From: Eudoraea chungangensis | GTDB lineage: Bacteria; Bacteroidota; Bacteroidia; Flavobacteriales; Flavobacteriaceae | Reading direction: 5' to 3' | NCBI RefSeq assembly: GCF_029360665.1 | Contig: NZ_JARDUB010000003.1 | Span: 496,001-560,000 of the forward strand | DNA: 64,000 nucleotides | The notes under the pieces: generated by a model | Database searches by the model: none | The model's input: the letters and a program-made list of their open reading frames with translations, nothing else | Told to the model about the DNA's origin: nothing | In this document: in pieces, positions 36,518 to 44,841 of the stretch | Numbering within the stretch: position 1 is the stretch's first letter | Layout: each line of letters opens with the position of its first letter | Translations under genes and position numbers: made by a program

Positions 36518-37927
36518 TTATAATGTAGATGGACAAACATAGTTGGTTACCTCAGCACCCTCTTTTTTTAGAGCACCAAAGCCTCCAGCCAAATCTATCA
36601 AATTGTGAATTCCTCTGCTTTTAAGTATAGACGCGGCGATTACCGATCTGTATCCGCCGGCACAATGCACATAAAAATCTTCATTTTCCGGAAAGCTGTC
36701 AATAAAAATATTTAGTTGATCTAAGGGTGTATTTGTGGCATCTACCAAATGTTCTGCCTTAAATTCACTCTCCTTACGAACATCAAATACCGGAGTTGCG
36801 TTTTTCTCCATTTGTTGTTTCGCCAAACCAGCCTCTATTGAGCGTACAGAATCAATCTCTTTACCTGCATTTTGCCATGCCTGGAACCCCCCTTCCAATA
36901 CACCCAGAGTATTGTCGAACCCAACTCTTGACAACCTTGTAACCGCTTCTTCTTCCATGCCTGCTGGGCAGACCAGAAGTAAAGGTTGTTTTACATCAGC
37001 AATAAGGGCACCTACCCAAGGAGCAAAATCGCCATTTAGACCTATAAAAATAGACCGGGGTATGTGTCCTTTAATAAAATCACTCTGTGGCCTAACATCT
37101 AGCACCAAAGCTCCGGTATCATTCGCTATCCTTTCAAAATCGTCTGGTGATACGTTGTTGGTTCCTCTTTTAAGAATTGTATCGATATGTTCATAACCTT
37201 CCTTATTCATTTTTACATTTAAGGGAAAATACTTAGGTGGAGGCAGTAGGCCATCGGTTACTTCCTCGATGAACTCTTGCTTTGTCATGTTGGCCCTAAG
37301 CGCATAATTCATACTTTTCTGATTACCCAATGTGTCTACAGTTTCCTTCATCATATTCTTCCCACAAGCAGATCCAGCCCCATGAGCAGGATATACAATG
37401 ACATCGTCTGCCAATGGCATAATCTTTGTCCTTAAACTATCAAATAAAAGTCCGGCTAAGTCCTCTTTGGTCATATCCGAGGCCTTTTGTGCCAGATCCG
37501 GCCGTCCAACATCCCCTAGGAACAACGTATCTCCTGAAAAAATGGCATAGTCCTTACCCTCTTCATCTTTGAGGAGGTAGGTAGTGCTTTCCATTGTGTG
37601 GCCAGGTGTGTGCATGACCTTAATTGTTATTTTTCCTAAGACGAACTCCTGTTCATCTTTAGCGATTATTGCCTTGAAACTAGGATTTGCATTTGGGCCA
37701 AAGACTATGGGTGCACCAGTTTCTTTAGACAAAGTGACGTGCCCGCTAACAAAATCGGCATGAAAATGTGTTTCAAATATGTACTTTATTTTTGCACCAT
37801 TTTTTTTTGCCCGATCTATGTAAGGAGATATCTCTCTTAATGGATCTATGATAGCGACCTCTCCGTCACTTTCAATATAATATGCACCTTGTGCAAGACA
37901 TCCCGTATAAATCTGTTCTACTTCCAT
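36518..37927 (-). CDS. persulfide dioxygenase-rhodanese fusion (CstB-like)
   Basis: 469 residues in three domains. Residues 1-235 are a metallo-beta-lactamase-fold dioxygenase of ETHE1 type (THFHADFVSGH with His54, His56, Asp58; GHT with His110; SGDTLFLGDVGRPDL with Asp133; PAHGAGSACG). Residues about 255-360 are a first rhodanese with Cys320 in a CPAGMEE loop, lacking the usual loop Arg. Residues about 370-469 are a second rhodanese with a standard active loop CAGGYR (Cys422). This is the CstB order, which oxidises persulfides to sulfite/thiosulfate. Neighbours are a SulP transporter, DUF2892 and a Crp/Fnr regulator, fitting sulfide or persulfide detoxification. Confidence 0.9.
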   Translation of the reverse strand: MEVEQIYTGCLAQGAYYIESDGEVAIIDPLREISPYIDRAKKNGAKIKYIFETHFHADFVSGHVTLSKETGAPIVFGPNANPSFKAIIAKDEQEFVLGKITIKVMHTPGHTMESTTYLLKDEEGKDYAIFSGDTLFLGDVGRPDLAQKASDMTKEDLAGLLFDSLRTKIMPLADDVIVYPAHGAGSACGKNMMKETVDTLGNQKSMNYALRANMTKQEFIEEVTDGLLPPPKYFPLNVKMNKEGYEHIDTILKRGTNNVSPDDFERIANDTGALVLDVRPQSDFIKGHIPRSIFIGLNGDFAPWVGALIADVKQPLLLVCPAGMEEEAVTRLSRVGFDNTLGVLEGGFQAWQNAGKEIDSVRSIEAGLAKQQMEKNATPVFDVRKESEFKAEHLVDATNTPLDQLNIFIDSFPENEDFYVHCAGGYRSVIAASILKSRGIHNLIDLAGGFGALKKEGAEVTNYVCPSTL

Positions 37928-37956
37928 ATTTTCATGCTTATATTTAGCAAAATTAA

Positions 37957-37980
37957 TACTAAAAGTTTTACTCTTTAGTA
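37957..37980. promoter_or_regulatory. possible operator upstream of the CstB-like gene
   Basis: Inverted repeat TACTAAA-N10-TTTAGTA lies 30-53 nt upstream of the CstB-like start, between the SulP stop and that gene. It shares TACTA/TAGTA ends with the dyad before the SulP gene. A role as a Crp/Fnr-family site is conjecture; the AT content makes chance dyads common. Confidence 0.3.
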
Positions 37981-37983
37981 ACT

Positions 37984-39714
37984 TTAGTTACCGGTATTAT
38001 TCCGTTGCAAAGCTACTTTCCCGTATACTTCTACCCTTTCTTCTAGATTATCAAAAAAGGCAACCGCTTCTTGAATTTTCACAAAAAGATATTCTTTAGG
38101 CAATACTTTTGCAATATCACTACGAAATATTATATCGCGCGTTGGACCAATTGCTCCGACAATATGAAACTCTATTCCGCTTTTTTGAATTTGTGAAATA
38201 GTTTTCACCAACATCCTGGTCGCCGTAGAATCAATATAATTAATTGCTTCTGCATTTAAAATTATTCCTTTTAGCGCGGGTCCTTTTTGGTCTATATGTT
38301 TCTGAAGTTCTTTCCTAAAATAATTGGCATTCGCAAAATACAACTGTGAATCGAATCGTACAATAAGAAGATCGTCGCGCAAACTAGCTTCATCCGAAAA
38401 GCGATTTATATTTTTATAATATTCTGTCTTCCTAATATTTCCTAGTTCTGGAAAATGAGGTTTTGAAGTTCTATAAACCATAAGTAAAAGACTTGCCAAA
38501 ACTCCAATTAAGATTCCCTGAGGAATCCCCACAAAAATGGTTATTAAAAAAGTAAAGAGTAATACTATAAACTCATCTTTTCTATATTTCCACAGGCGTT
38601 TGGCATACTGTAAATCAATTAACTTAAAAACCGATACGACAATAATACTTGCCAGAATAGTCTTTGGCAAATAATAGAATAAAGAAGTAAGAAAAAGTAG
38701 CGTTAAACCAACTAAAAGAACACTTATCCCAGAAGATAAATTGGTTTGCACCCCAGAATCTTCTTTAACAGCCGAGCGGGAAAAACTTGCTGAAACAGGA
38801 TAGGACTGGAAAAAAGAGCCAAAAATATTCGCAGTCCCCAGAGCTATTAATTCTTTATTTGCATCCAATGTGTCTTCCTCGCTTTTTTCTTCAAAATTCT
38901 TGGATATAGAAATAGCTTCTAAATACCCAATTAATGAAAGCGTTAAAGCAATTGGCCATAGTTCCATAAAATGACTAACAGAAAAGGAAGGCCAAATAAA
39001 ACTAGGCAGCCCTTTGGGTACTTCCCCAACAATTTCCATCCCATAAGTATTCAGTTGAAAGAAATAGGTCACCAATATTCCAATTATAACAACAAAAAGA
39101 ATCCCTGGAAGTTTTCTAGTCCATTTCTTAAACGCTATTAAAAGTATAATGCCTGAGAAACCCACTAAAAATGTAATCCAGTTAATAGAATCTAATGCCA
39201 AAAATAAATTCTGAATTAAAAGATGAAACTTATTGCTCCCTGCTGCGGACATCCCCAGTAAATGTTTAATTTGACTACATATTATTATAATTGCTGCGGC
39301 AGAAGTAAACCCACTAATGACCGGCTTGGACAAGAAATTTACCAAATATCCCATTCGCATAAGCCCCAGTAAAAACTGTATGCTTCCAACCATAAATGCC
39401 AGCACCATTGCCATGGCAATATAGTTTTCAAGGCCAGTAATTGCTAAAGTCCCCAAACCTGCTGCAACTAATAAAGAATCCATGGCCACGGGACCCACGG
39501 AAAGAGGTTTTGAGGTTCCCAGAAACATATAAACCAAAACTGGAATCAAGGAGGCATACAGACCATAGACAGGGGGTAAACCTGCTATCATTGCGTAAGC
39601 CATTCCCTGGGGAATCAGCACTATGCCTACGGTAAAACCCGAAAGAAGGTCTTTTCCAAAAGTTCTTTTATTATAGCCTTTAAGGCTCTTAAACAAAGGA
39701 AAAATAGACTGCAT
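37984..39714 (-). CDS. SulP family inorganic anion transporter with STAS domain
   Basis: 576 residues. N-terminal membrane domain of 12-14 helices with the SulP signature 'DLLSGFTVGIVLIPQGMAYAMIAGLPPVYGLYAS' arrangement and GTSKPLSVGPVAMDSLL; C-terminal cytoplasmic STAS domain (about 440-560) with the ILNAEAINYIDSTATRML strand carrying a DST site as in anti-sigma antagonists. It would carry sulfate or another anion such as bicarbonate; specificity is not visible. Position between the Crp/Fnr regulator (63 nt) and the CstB-like enzyme suggests sulfur oxyanion transport linked to persulfide oxidation. Confidence 0.92.
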   Translation of the reverse strand: MQSIFPLFKSLKGYNKRTFGKDLLSGFTVGIVLIPQGMAYAMIAGLPPVYGLYASLIPVLVYMFLGTSKPLSVGPVAMDSLLVAAGLGTLAITGLENYIAMAMVLAFMVGSIQFLLGLMRMGYLVNFLSKPVISGFTSAAAIIIICSQIKHLLGMSAAGSNKFHLLIQNLFLALDSINWITFLVGFSGIILLIAFKKWTRKLPGILFVVIIGILVTYFFQLNTYGMEIVGEVPKGLPSFIWPSFSVSHFMELWPIALTLSLIGYLEAISISKNFEEKSEEDTLDANKELIALGTANIFGSFFQSYPVSASFSRSAVKEDSGVQTNLSSGISVLLVGLTLLFLTSLFYYLPKTILASIIVVSVFKLIDLQYAKRLWKYRKDEFIVLLFTFLITIFVGIPQGILIGVLASLLLMVYRTSKPHFPELGNIRKTEYYKNINRFSDEASLRDDLLIVRFDSQLYFANANYFRKELQKHIDQKGPALKGIILNAEAINYIDSTATRMLVKTISQIQKSGIEFHIVGAIGPTRDIIFRSDIAKVLPKEYLFVKIQEAVAFFDNLEERVEVYGKVALQRNNTGN

Positions 39715-39724
39715 ATATCAAAAA

Positions 39725-39744
39725 TACTATTATTAAAAATAGTA
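39725..39744. promoter_or_regulatory. perfect 7-bp dyad upstream of the SulP gene
   Basis: TACTATT-ATTAAA-AATAGTA is a perfect inverted repeat (7-6-7) ending 11 nt before the SulP start codon and beginning 34 nt after the stop of the Crp/Fnr gene. It could be an operator for that regulator or a weak hairpin ending its transcript; no T tract follows on the minus strand, favouring the former. Confidence 0.35.
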
Positions 39745-39777
39745 GCAGAACGTATAGGGGTTAATAAATACGTAAAA

Positions 39778-40428
39778 CTAAAGTGCTAAAACCTTTATAC
39801 TACTTCTTCCCAACTCTAACTTACCTGCTTTTTCTAGGCTCTTAAGTATCCTAGATACAACAACTCTTGAGGTGTGTAAATCATTTGCTACCGCTAGATG
39901 TGTGGTCGTAATGACGTCATTTTGAGTGACCATGGCCCTATCTTTTAAATACTTCATCAGTCTTTCGTCCATTTTCATAAAAGCCAGCGTATCTACTGTC
40001 TCCATTAACTCAGAAAGTCTGGTATGATAGCTATCCAGAATAAAGGCTCTCCAACTACTGTATTGCACCATCCATTCGTCCATTTTATTAACAGGGAGTA
40101 AAAGTAATTCTGAGTCGGTCTCCGCTATTGCTCTTATATCACTTCTACCTGTACCCATACAGCAAGAAAAAGACATGGCGCAAGTATCCCCTTTTTCAAT
40201 AAAATACAACAACAATTCTTCTCCCTCTTCGTCCTCTCTTAGAACTTTAATGGCACCAGAAAACAGTAAAGGCATTTCGCTTATATGCTGCCCTATCTCC
40301 ATTAGTTTATCTCCTTTACGGATAACTTTGTACTTACCTGCCGATGCAATTTCTTCTAGCAAAGCCGGATCAAACAGATATCCATAATGTAGATCTAATA
40401 ATTCCTTGACACTCATTTCTTTCATCAT
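39778..40428 (-). CDS. Crp/Fnr family transcriptional regulator
   Basis: 216 residues: N-terminal cyclic-nucleotide-binding-type beta roll (about 25-130; 'GDKLMEIGQHISEMPLLFSGAIKVLREDEEGEELLLYFIEKGDTCAMS'-like order), a long dimerisation helix, and a C-terminal winged helix with TTHLAVANDLHTSRVVVSRILKSLEKAGKLE, in which SRVVVSR is the recognition helix. No Fnr-type N-terminal Cys cluster is present, but a CC pair (FSCCMGTG) lies in the effector domain and might sense sulfur species. It is likely the local regulator of the SulP/CstB-like/DUF2892 genes immediately downstream. The nearest upstream gene is 15 nt away. Confidence 0.9.
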   Translation of the reverse strand: MMKEMSVKELLDLHYGYLFDPALLEEIASAGKYKVIRKGDKLMEIGQHISEMPLLFSGAIKVLREDEEGEELLLYFIEKGDTCAMSFSCCMGTGRSDIRAIAETDSELLLLPVNKMDEWMVQYSSWRAFILDSYHTRLSELMETVDTLAFMKMDERLMKYLKDRAMVTQNDVITTTHLAVANDLHTSRVVVSRILKSLEKAGKLELGRSSIKVLAL

Positions 40429-40443
40429 GAAACCATAAATAAC

Positions 40444-41238
40444 TTACTTGCACTCACTTTTTTCCTTAAACTCCATCACTACCTTAAAGGTAACCGGGCC
40501 GTCATCCAAATAGGCAAAACCTTCATGTAAAAGAGATTGAGGCAGGGCATAGGGATAAAAAGTGATTGGTTCTATACACAACATATTAGGCACTTCTGTC
40601 CACAGCATAAAATGTTTAAAACCCGCAGTCGATATTTTTAATTCGTAATCATCTATTAATTCTATGTCTTGGCAGTCGGCTATTTCCATTGCACGATTCC
40701 CAACCGCCAGTATTTCTGTTAAAGAAATGATTTTGTCCTTACTTTTTATCTGCGGTTTAATGGTATTAATTTTAAAGGCTGGATGATAGCCTATCATATA
40801 AGGCATTTCTTTATCCCCTCTGATAGTGAAACTTATCTCTACGGCAGCTTCACTAACTGAAATGGACTTTTCAAATTCAAAGCTATAAGGCCAAACCAAT
40901 AAGGGTGAATCAGATTTATCTGGGAATTTGGAATTTTTTACTACCGTACCAGCCTTATACGTTTTGCCGAAGATTGCATTGGTTTCAGTTCTGGATTTTA
41001 AAACATATTGTAGTTCTCTTAATAGTCCATGCTGATCCTGTATGGCATTACCTTTTGGTACCTGTATCCTATTTTGGGTTTCAGAAGTTGGGCCGATTAC
41101 GGGAAACATTTCGGTATCCGAATTTCTCCATCCTGGGCTTCCCTTTTGGTGAATAAGTTCTTTTTTGTTTACTTGGAAACTTACTAATTCTCCCGCCTCA
41201 ATACTAAGCTGGGTATGTCCAAAAACCAGTGTTTCCAT
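40444..41238 (-). CDS. aldose 1-epimerase-like protein
   Basis: 264 residues of galactose mutarotase-like beta-sandwich type: the opening strand order, WRNSDTEMFPVIGP, QDQHGLLRE (with the conserved His), YMIGYHPAFKI (second His) and MLCIEPITFYPYALPQ (Glu and the family end) match the aldose-1-epimerase / glucose-6-phosphate 1-epimerase superfamily. It would interconvert sugar anomers in the cytoplasm; no signal peptide is present. It ends 15 nt before the Crp/Fnr gene and starts 2 nt after the M20 peptidase gene, so it may belong to either transcript. Substrate not known. Confidence 0.82.
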   Translation of the reverse strand: METLVFGHTQLSIEAGELVSFQVNKKELIHQKGSPGWRNSDTEMFPVIGPTSETQNRIQVPKGNAIQDQHGLLRELQYVLKSRTETNAIFGKTYKAGTVVKNSKFPDKSDSPLLVWPYSFEFEKSISVSEAAVEISFTIRGDKEMPYMIGYHPAFKINTIKPQIKSKDKIISLTEILAVGNRAMEIADCQDIELIDDYELKISTAGFKHFMLWTEVPNMLCIEPITFYPYALPQSLLHEGFAYLDDGPVTFKVVMEFKEKSECK

Positions 41239-41240
41239 TC

Positions 41241-42533
41241 TTATTCATTAATTAGTCTATAAAGAAATAAGGCCGTTCTCTTTGTCAGGGCTTCTACCGT
41301 CTTGAGATTAACGGTTTCCTCAGGTGTATGGGCTCCAGTGCCCATGGTTCCCAAGCCATCTAAACAGGCAACATATGCAGCTACAAAGGAAGTATCCGCA
41401 GCACCTCTTTTACCGGGATCATATGCCTTCACCTCACCCTGGCCCAAATCTAAACTCACCTTGTTCAGTTCTGCTAATAATTCCTGGTTACTTTCTGAAG
41501 GAGGCATGGCCGGGTAACTGTCAGTAAAACTTATTTCCGCCGAAGTATGTGGCAGGTTTTCATTTACAATAGCTCTCATTTTATCTCTGGCGGCCTCCTT
41601 CTGTTCTTCCGAGATGAATCGCAGACCACCTTTTACCACAGCCGTTTGCGCCACTACATTACTTTTACCAAATACCTCCCCTTTACTTGTTGCAGCATCG
41701 AATTCTACAAAGGTTCCTCCCATCATTACCCCTGGATTAAAGGTTAGAAACTCCTCCCCCCTAACATCTTCATAAAAGCCATTCAGAATCCTTGACATTT
41801 CAAAAATAGCCCCTGCCCCTACTCTTTCGTTGAAAACTCCGGACGAATGTGCTCTTTTTCCTTTAACTTTTACTTCCCATCCCGAAGCACCTCTTCTCGC
41901 TACCGTAGCATAGTTAAATCCGGTAGAAGTTTCAAAACCCAAGGCAATATCGGATCGTTTCGCAGCATCGACTAGATCTTTCCTACTAATACTTAAGGGT
42001 TTCCCCGTACTTTCTTCATCTCCGGTAAAGGCTACAATAATCTGTGCGTCTTTCAATAAACCCTGTTGATACAGAGCTTTTAATGCATAGAGTACAATTA
42101 CGTCCCCGCCTTTCATATCATTCCCTCCAGGAGCATGTGCCGTACTATCATTTATTCTTTTAAACTCTTGAAAAGGACTATCCTCCTCAAAAACCGTATC
42201 CAGATGCCCAATCAGCAGTAACTTTTTTCCTTTCTTACCAGTTGTCTCGGCAAAAAGATGTCCAGCCCTATTCATTTCATTGGGCATTTCAATCCATTTG
42301 GAATCAAATTCTATTTGTTCAAAGGCAGTTTTAAAGATTGTACCCACCTTTTTTACGCCTTCTTTATTAAGGGTGCCGCTGTTTATATTTACCACTTTCT
42401 CTAAAAAAGCAATGGCCTCCGTGTTATTTTTCTCTACGGTTTTTATTAGTTTTTTCTCTACGTTTGTCAGTTTCTGCGACATAAGAGAAAGACCAAAACA
42501 GAGGCTAATACAAAGGGTTAAGCTATTTTTCAT
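41241..42533 (-). CDS. exported M20 family metallopeptidase (carboxypeptidase G2-like)
   Basis: 430 residues with a signal peptide (about 1-19, ending LMS-Q). Two-zinc peptidase motifs are complete: LIGHLDTVF (His110, Asp112), APGGNDMKGG (Asp139), GDEESTG (Glu173, Glu174) and GTGAHTPEE at the C-terminus (His). The dimerisation domain begins near KGKRAHSSG. The arrangement is that of glutamate carboxypeptidase/ CPG2-type enzymes acting in the periplasm on small peptides or N-acyl amino acids. It lies 10 nt after the CBS-like gene stop on the same strand. Confidence 0.9.
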   Translation of the reverse strand: MKNSLTLCISLCFGLSLMSQKLTNVEKKLIKTVEKNNTEAIAFLEKVVNINSGTLNKEGVKKVGTIFKTAFEQIEFDSKWIEMPNEMNRAGHLFAETTGKKGKKLLLIGHLDTVFEEDSPFQEFKRINDSTAHAPGGNDMKGGDVIVLYALKALYQQGLLKDAQIIVAFTGDEESTGKPLSISRKDLVDAAKRSDIALGFETSTGFNYATVARRGASGWEVKVKGKRAHSSGVFNERVGAGAIFEMSRILNGFYEDVRGEEFLTFNPGVMMGGTFVEFDAATSKGEVFGKSNVVAQTAVVKGGLRFISEEQKEAARDKMRAIVNENLPHTSAEISFTDSYPAMPPSESNQELLAELNKVSLDLGQGEVKAYDPGKRGAADTSFVAAYVACLDGLGTMGTGAHTPEETVNLKTVEALTKRTALFLYRLINE

Positions 42534-42543
42534 TTTATTCCTG

Positions 42544-43524
42544 TTAATCTATAAAACCTTGTTCTTTCATCCATTCATCATTGTAAATTTTCCCAACATA
42601 CCTACTTCCATGGTCGTGGAATAAGACTACTACTACATCCTCTTTACTAAAATGCTCCTTTAATTGTAAAACTCCTTTTATTGCAGCTCCTGCCGAATTT
42701 CCTAAAAACATACCTTCTTCTTTAGCAAGGCGTTGGGTATAGACCGCAGCATCTTTATCAGTAACCTTTGTAAAACCATCTATAAGTTCAAAGTTTACAT
42801 TTTTAGGCAGGATGTCTTCGCCGATACCTTCAGTTATATAGGGGTATATCTCGCTTTCATCAAATATACCTGTTTCGTGGTATTTCTTAAAAACAGAGCC
42901 ATAGGTATCTACGCCCCACACTTTTACTTTTGGGTTTTTCGATTTAAGGAAGCCTCCCACACCAGAAATAGTACCTCCGGTACCAACTCCTACAACAAAA
43001 TGGGTAACCTTTCCCTCCGTTTGTTCCCATATTTCCGGACCAGTACTTAAAAAATGAGCCTTGGTATTAGACAGGTTATCGTACTGATTTACGTACCAGG
43101 AATTGGGTATTTCGGTAGACAGCCGACGGGCTGTAGAGTAATAACTTCTAGGGTCGTCTGGGGTAACATCCGTAGGACAAACATAAACTTCACTTCCAAC
43201 AGCCTTAAGAATATCTATCTTTTCCTTGGATTGTTTATCACTGATGACGCAAATCATCTTATAGCCTTTTACAACGGCCGCCAGGGCCAATCCCATCCCC
43301 GTGTTCCCAGAAGTCCCCTCAATAATAGTACCTCCCGGTTGTAAGAGACCAGCTGCTTCTGCATCCTCAACCATCTGCACTGCCATTCTATCCTTGACAG
43401 AGTTGCCAGGATTGAAGGTCTCATATTTGGAAAGGACAAGACAGGGTAATTCTTCAGTAAGTTTATTTAGTTTAACCATTGGAGTTTGCCCAATAGTTTC
43501 TAGTATATTCTTTGCGTATTTCAT
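42544..43524 (-). CDS. PLP-dependent cysteine/cystathionine synthase
   Basis: 326 residues, fold-type II PLP enzyme. ETIGQTPMVKL at the N-terminus, Schiff-base lysine in NPGNSVKDRM (Lys44), phosphate/substrate loop TSGNTGMG (71-78), GVGTGGTISG for PLP phosphate, and a C-terminal HDHGSRYVGK. The last, together with the GIGEDILPKN loop, resembles the catalytic core of cystathionine beta-synthase more than CysK/CysM; the regulatory CBS pair is absent. It would make cysteine or cystathionine from serine derivatives. Both activities remain possible. It is followed after 10 nt by the M20 peptidase gene. Confidence 0.9.
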   Translation of the reverse strand: MKYAKNILETIGQTPMVKLNKLTEELPCLVLSKYETFNPGNSVKDRMAVQMVEDAEAAGLLQPGGTIIEGTSGNTGMGLALAAVVKGYKMICVISDKQSKEKIDILKAVGSEVYVCPTDVTPDDPRSYYSTARRLSTEIPNSWYVNQYDNLSNTKAHFLSTGPEIWEQTEGKVTHFVVGVGTGGTISGVGGFLKSKNPKVKVWGVDTYGSVFKKYHETGIFDESEIYPYITEGIGEDILPKNVNFELIDGFTKVTDKDAAVYTQRLAKEEGMFLGNSAGAAIKGVLQLKEHFSKEDVVVVLFHDHGSRYVGKIYNDEWMKEQGFID

Positions 43525-43590
43525 AGACCTAACAAAGATACTATTTTCATTCCTCAGAAGTGGGAAAATAGATCAGCATATAGCTATTTA

Positions 43591-44841
43591 CTATTCAAAT
43601 TTTATAGCCTTAACCGGAGAAATTTTAGTAATAATATAAGAAGGTACCAAAAGCATAAGCAAACACAGGACTAAAACCCCAAGATTGAGGCCGAGGACCG
43701 CGGACATACTAATATGCACTGGTATATAGTCTATATAATACTCTTTTGGGTTTGGAAAGCGAAATACCTTGAAACGGTCCTGAACCCAAATAAAGCCAAT
43801 ACCAATAATATTGCCCCATAATAAACCAATCCCAATTAAATAGGTCGCATTGTACAAAAATATTTTTCGAATTCTCCAATTAGACAAACCTAATGCCTTT
43901 AAAACTCCTATCATCCGCGTTCTTTCCAATATCAGAACTAAAAGGGCAGTAATCATATTTATTCCTCCCACAAAAATCATAATACCAATAATTAAGGCAA
44001 TATTAAAATCAAAGAGCCCAATCCATTCGAAAATCTTATAATACTTGTTTTTTATGTTTTGTGTATCTAAATTACTAAGAGTTGAGCCATATATTTCGGC
44101 CGTTTTAACATCGATTGCGTCAAAGTCATCTAAGAATATCTCAAAATTTCCTACCTGCGTTTCTTCCCATTTATTCATCCTTTGCAAATGTCTTATATCC
44201 GTAAAGACGTACTTAGCATCAAACTCCTCAAACCCGCTGTCGTACAAGCCGACTATGGTAAATCTGCGTTGATTTGGGGTCTTGGACGGGTCTTCTTCTT
44301 TAAGAAAGAAAGTGTAAAAATCGTCTCCGACTTCCTTTCTTAATCTATTGGCCATAAAGGTCGACATTAATACCTCGGTATTTAATTCCTCGGAATAATC
44401 CGGAAGTCGCCCCTCTTGAATAAATTCTTCAAAAACGTTCCAATTATAATCCTGGCCTACCCCTTTTGCAATAAAGCCTTCAAAGGTATCTTCGGTCCTT
44501 ATAATACCTGCCTTACTAGCCACTGCCTGAATGTGATTTACACCCTCAACGGCGGTGAAATCTGGATAAAAATCTTGTTCAAGAGATACTGGTACAAGGG
44601 AAACTTCAGAAACATTATTATCGTAGTTGTAGATCTGAATATGCCCATTAAAAGCTGCTACTTTTTCGCGAATTTTTTCTTTTAAACCCACCCCGGTAGC
44701 TATGGCAATTAGCATCATTAAAATTCCCAAAGCGATTGCCGCAATAGCTATTTTTATTATTGGTGCGGAAATACTAATTTTATGTTCCTTACCCTTAATT
44801 AAGCGTTTTGCTATAAAAAATTCAAAATTCAATAGATGCAT
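43591..44841 (-). CDS. LolC/LolE-like FtsX-family ABC transporter permease
   Basis: 416 residues with four transmembrane helices: one near the N-terminus (about 28-50), a large periplasmic MacB-PCD-like domain (about 55-265), then three helices in the C-terminal FtsX domain (MITALLVLILERTRMIGVLKALG, the FtsX signature). The family releases lipoproteins or other substrates from the inner membrane; the ATPase is not adjacent. The ATG at 44841 forms ATGCAT with the start of the divergent gene. A TTG three codons in (44832) would give a start at LNFEFFIAKRL, matching the usual family N-terminus, and is an attractive alternative. Confidence 0.88.
   Translation of the reverse strand: MHLLNFEFFIAKRLIKGKEHKISISAPIIKIAIAAIALGILMMLIAIATGVGLKEKIREKVAAFNGHIQIYNYDNNVSEVSLVPVSLEQDFYPDFTAVEGVNHIQAVASKAGIIRTEDTFEGFIAKGVGQDYNWNVFEEFIQEGRLPDYSEELNTEVLMSTFMANRLRKEVGDDFYTFFLKEEDPSKTPNQRRFTIVGLYDSGFEEFDAKYVFTDIRHLQRMNKWEETQVGNFEIFLDDFDAIDVKTAEIYGSTLSNLDTQNIKNKYYKIFEWIGLFDFNIALIIGIMIFVGGINMITALLVLILERTRMIGVLKALGLSNWRIRKIFLYNATYLIGIGLLWGNIIGIGFIWVQDRFKVFRFPNPKEYYIDYIPVHISMSAVLGLNLGVLVLCLLMLLVPSYIITKISPVKAIKFE

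Noticed and set aside
36735-37196. 153-codon plus-strand frame opposite the CstB-like gene
   Set aside because: Fully inside a well-supported gene on the other strand, with no recognised motif; frame opens only because of codon bias in the real gene.
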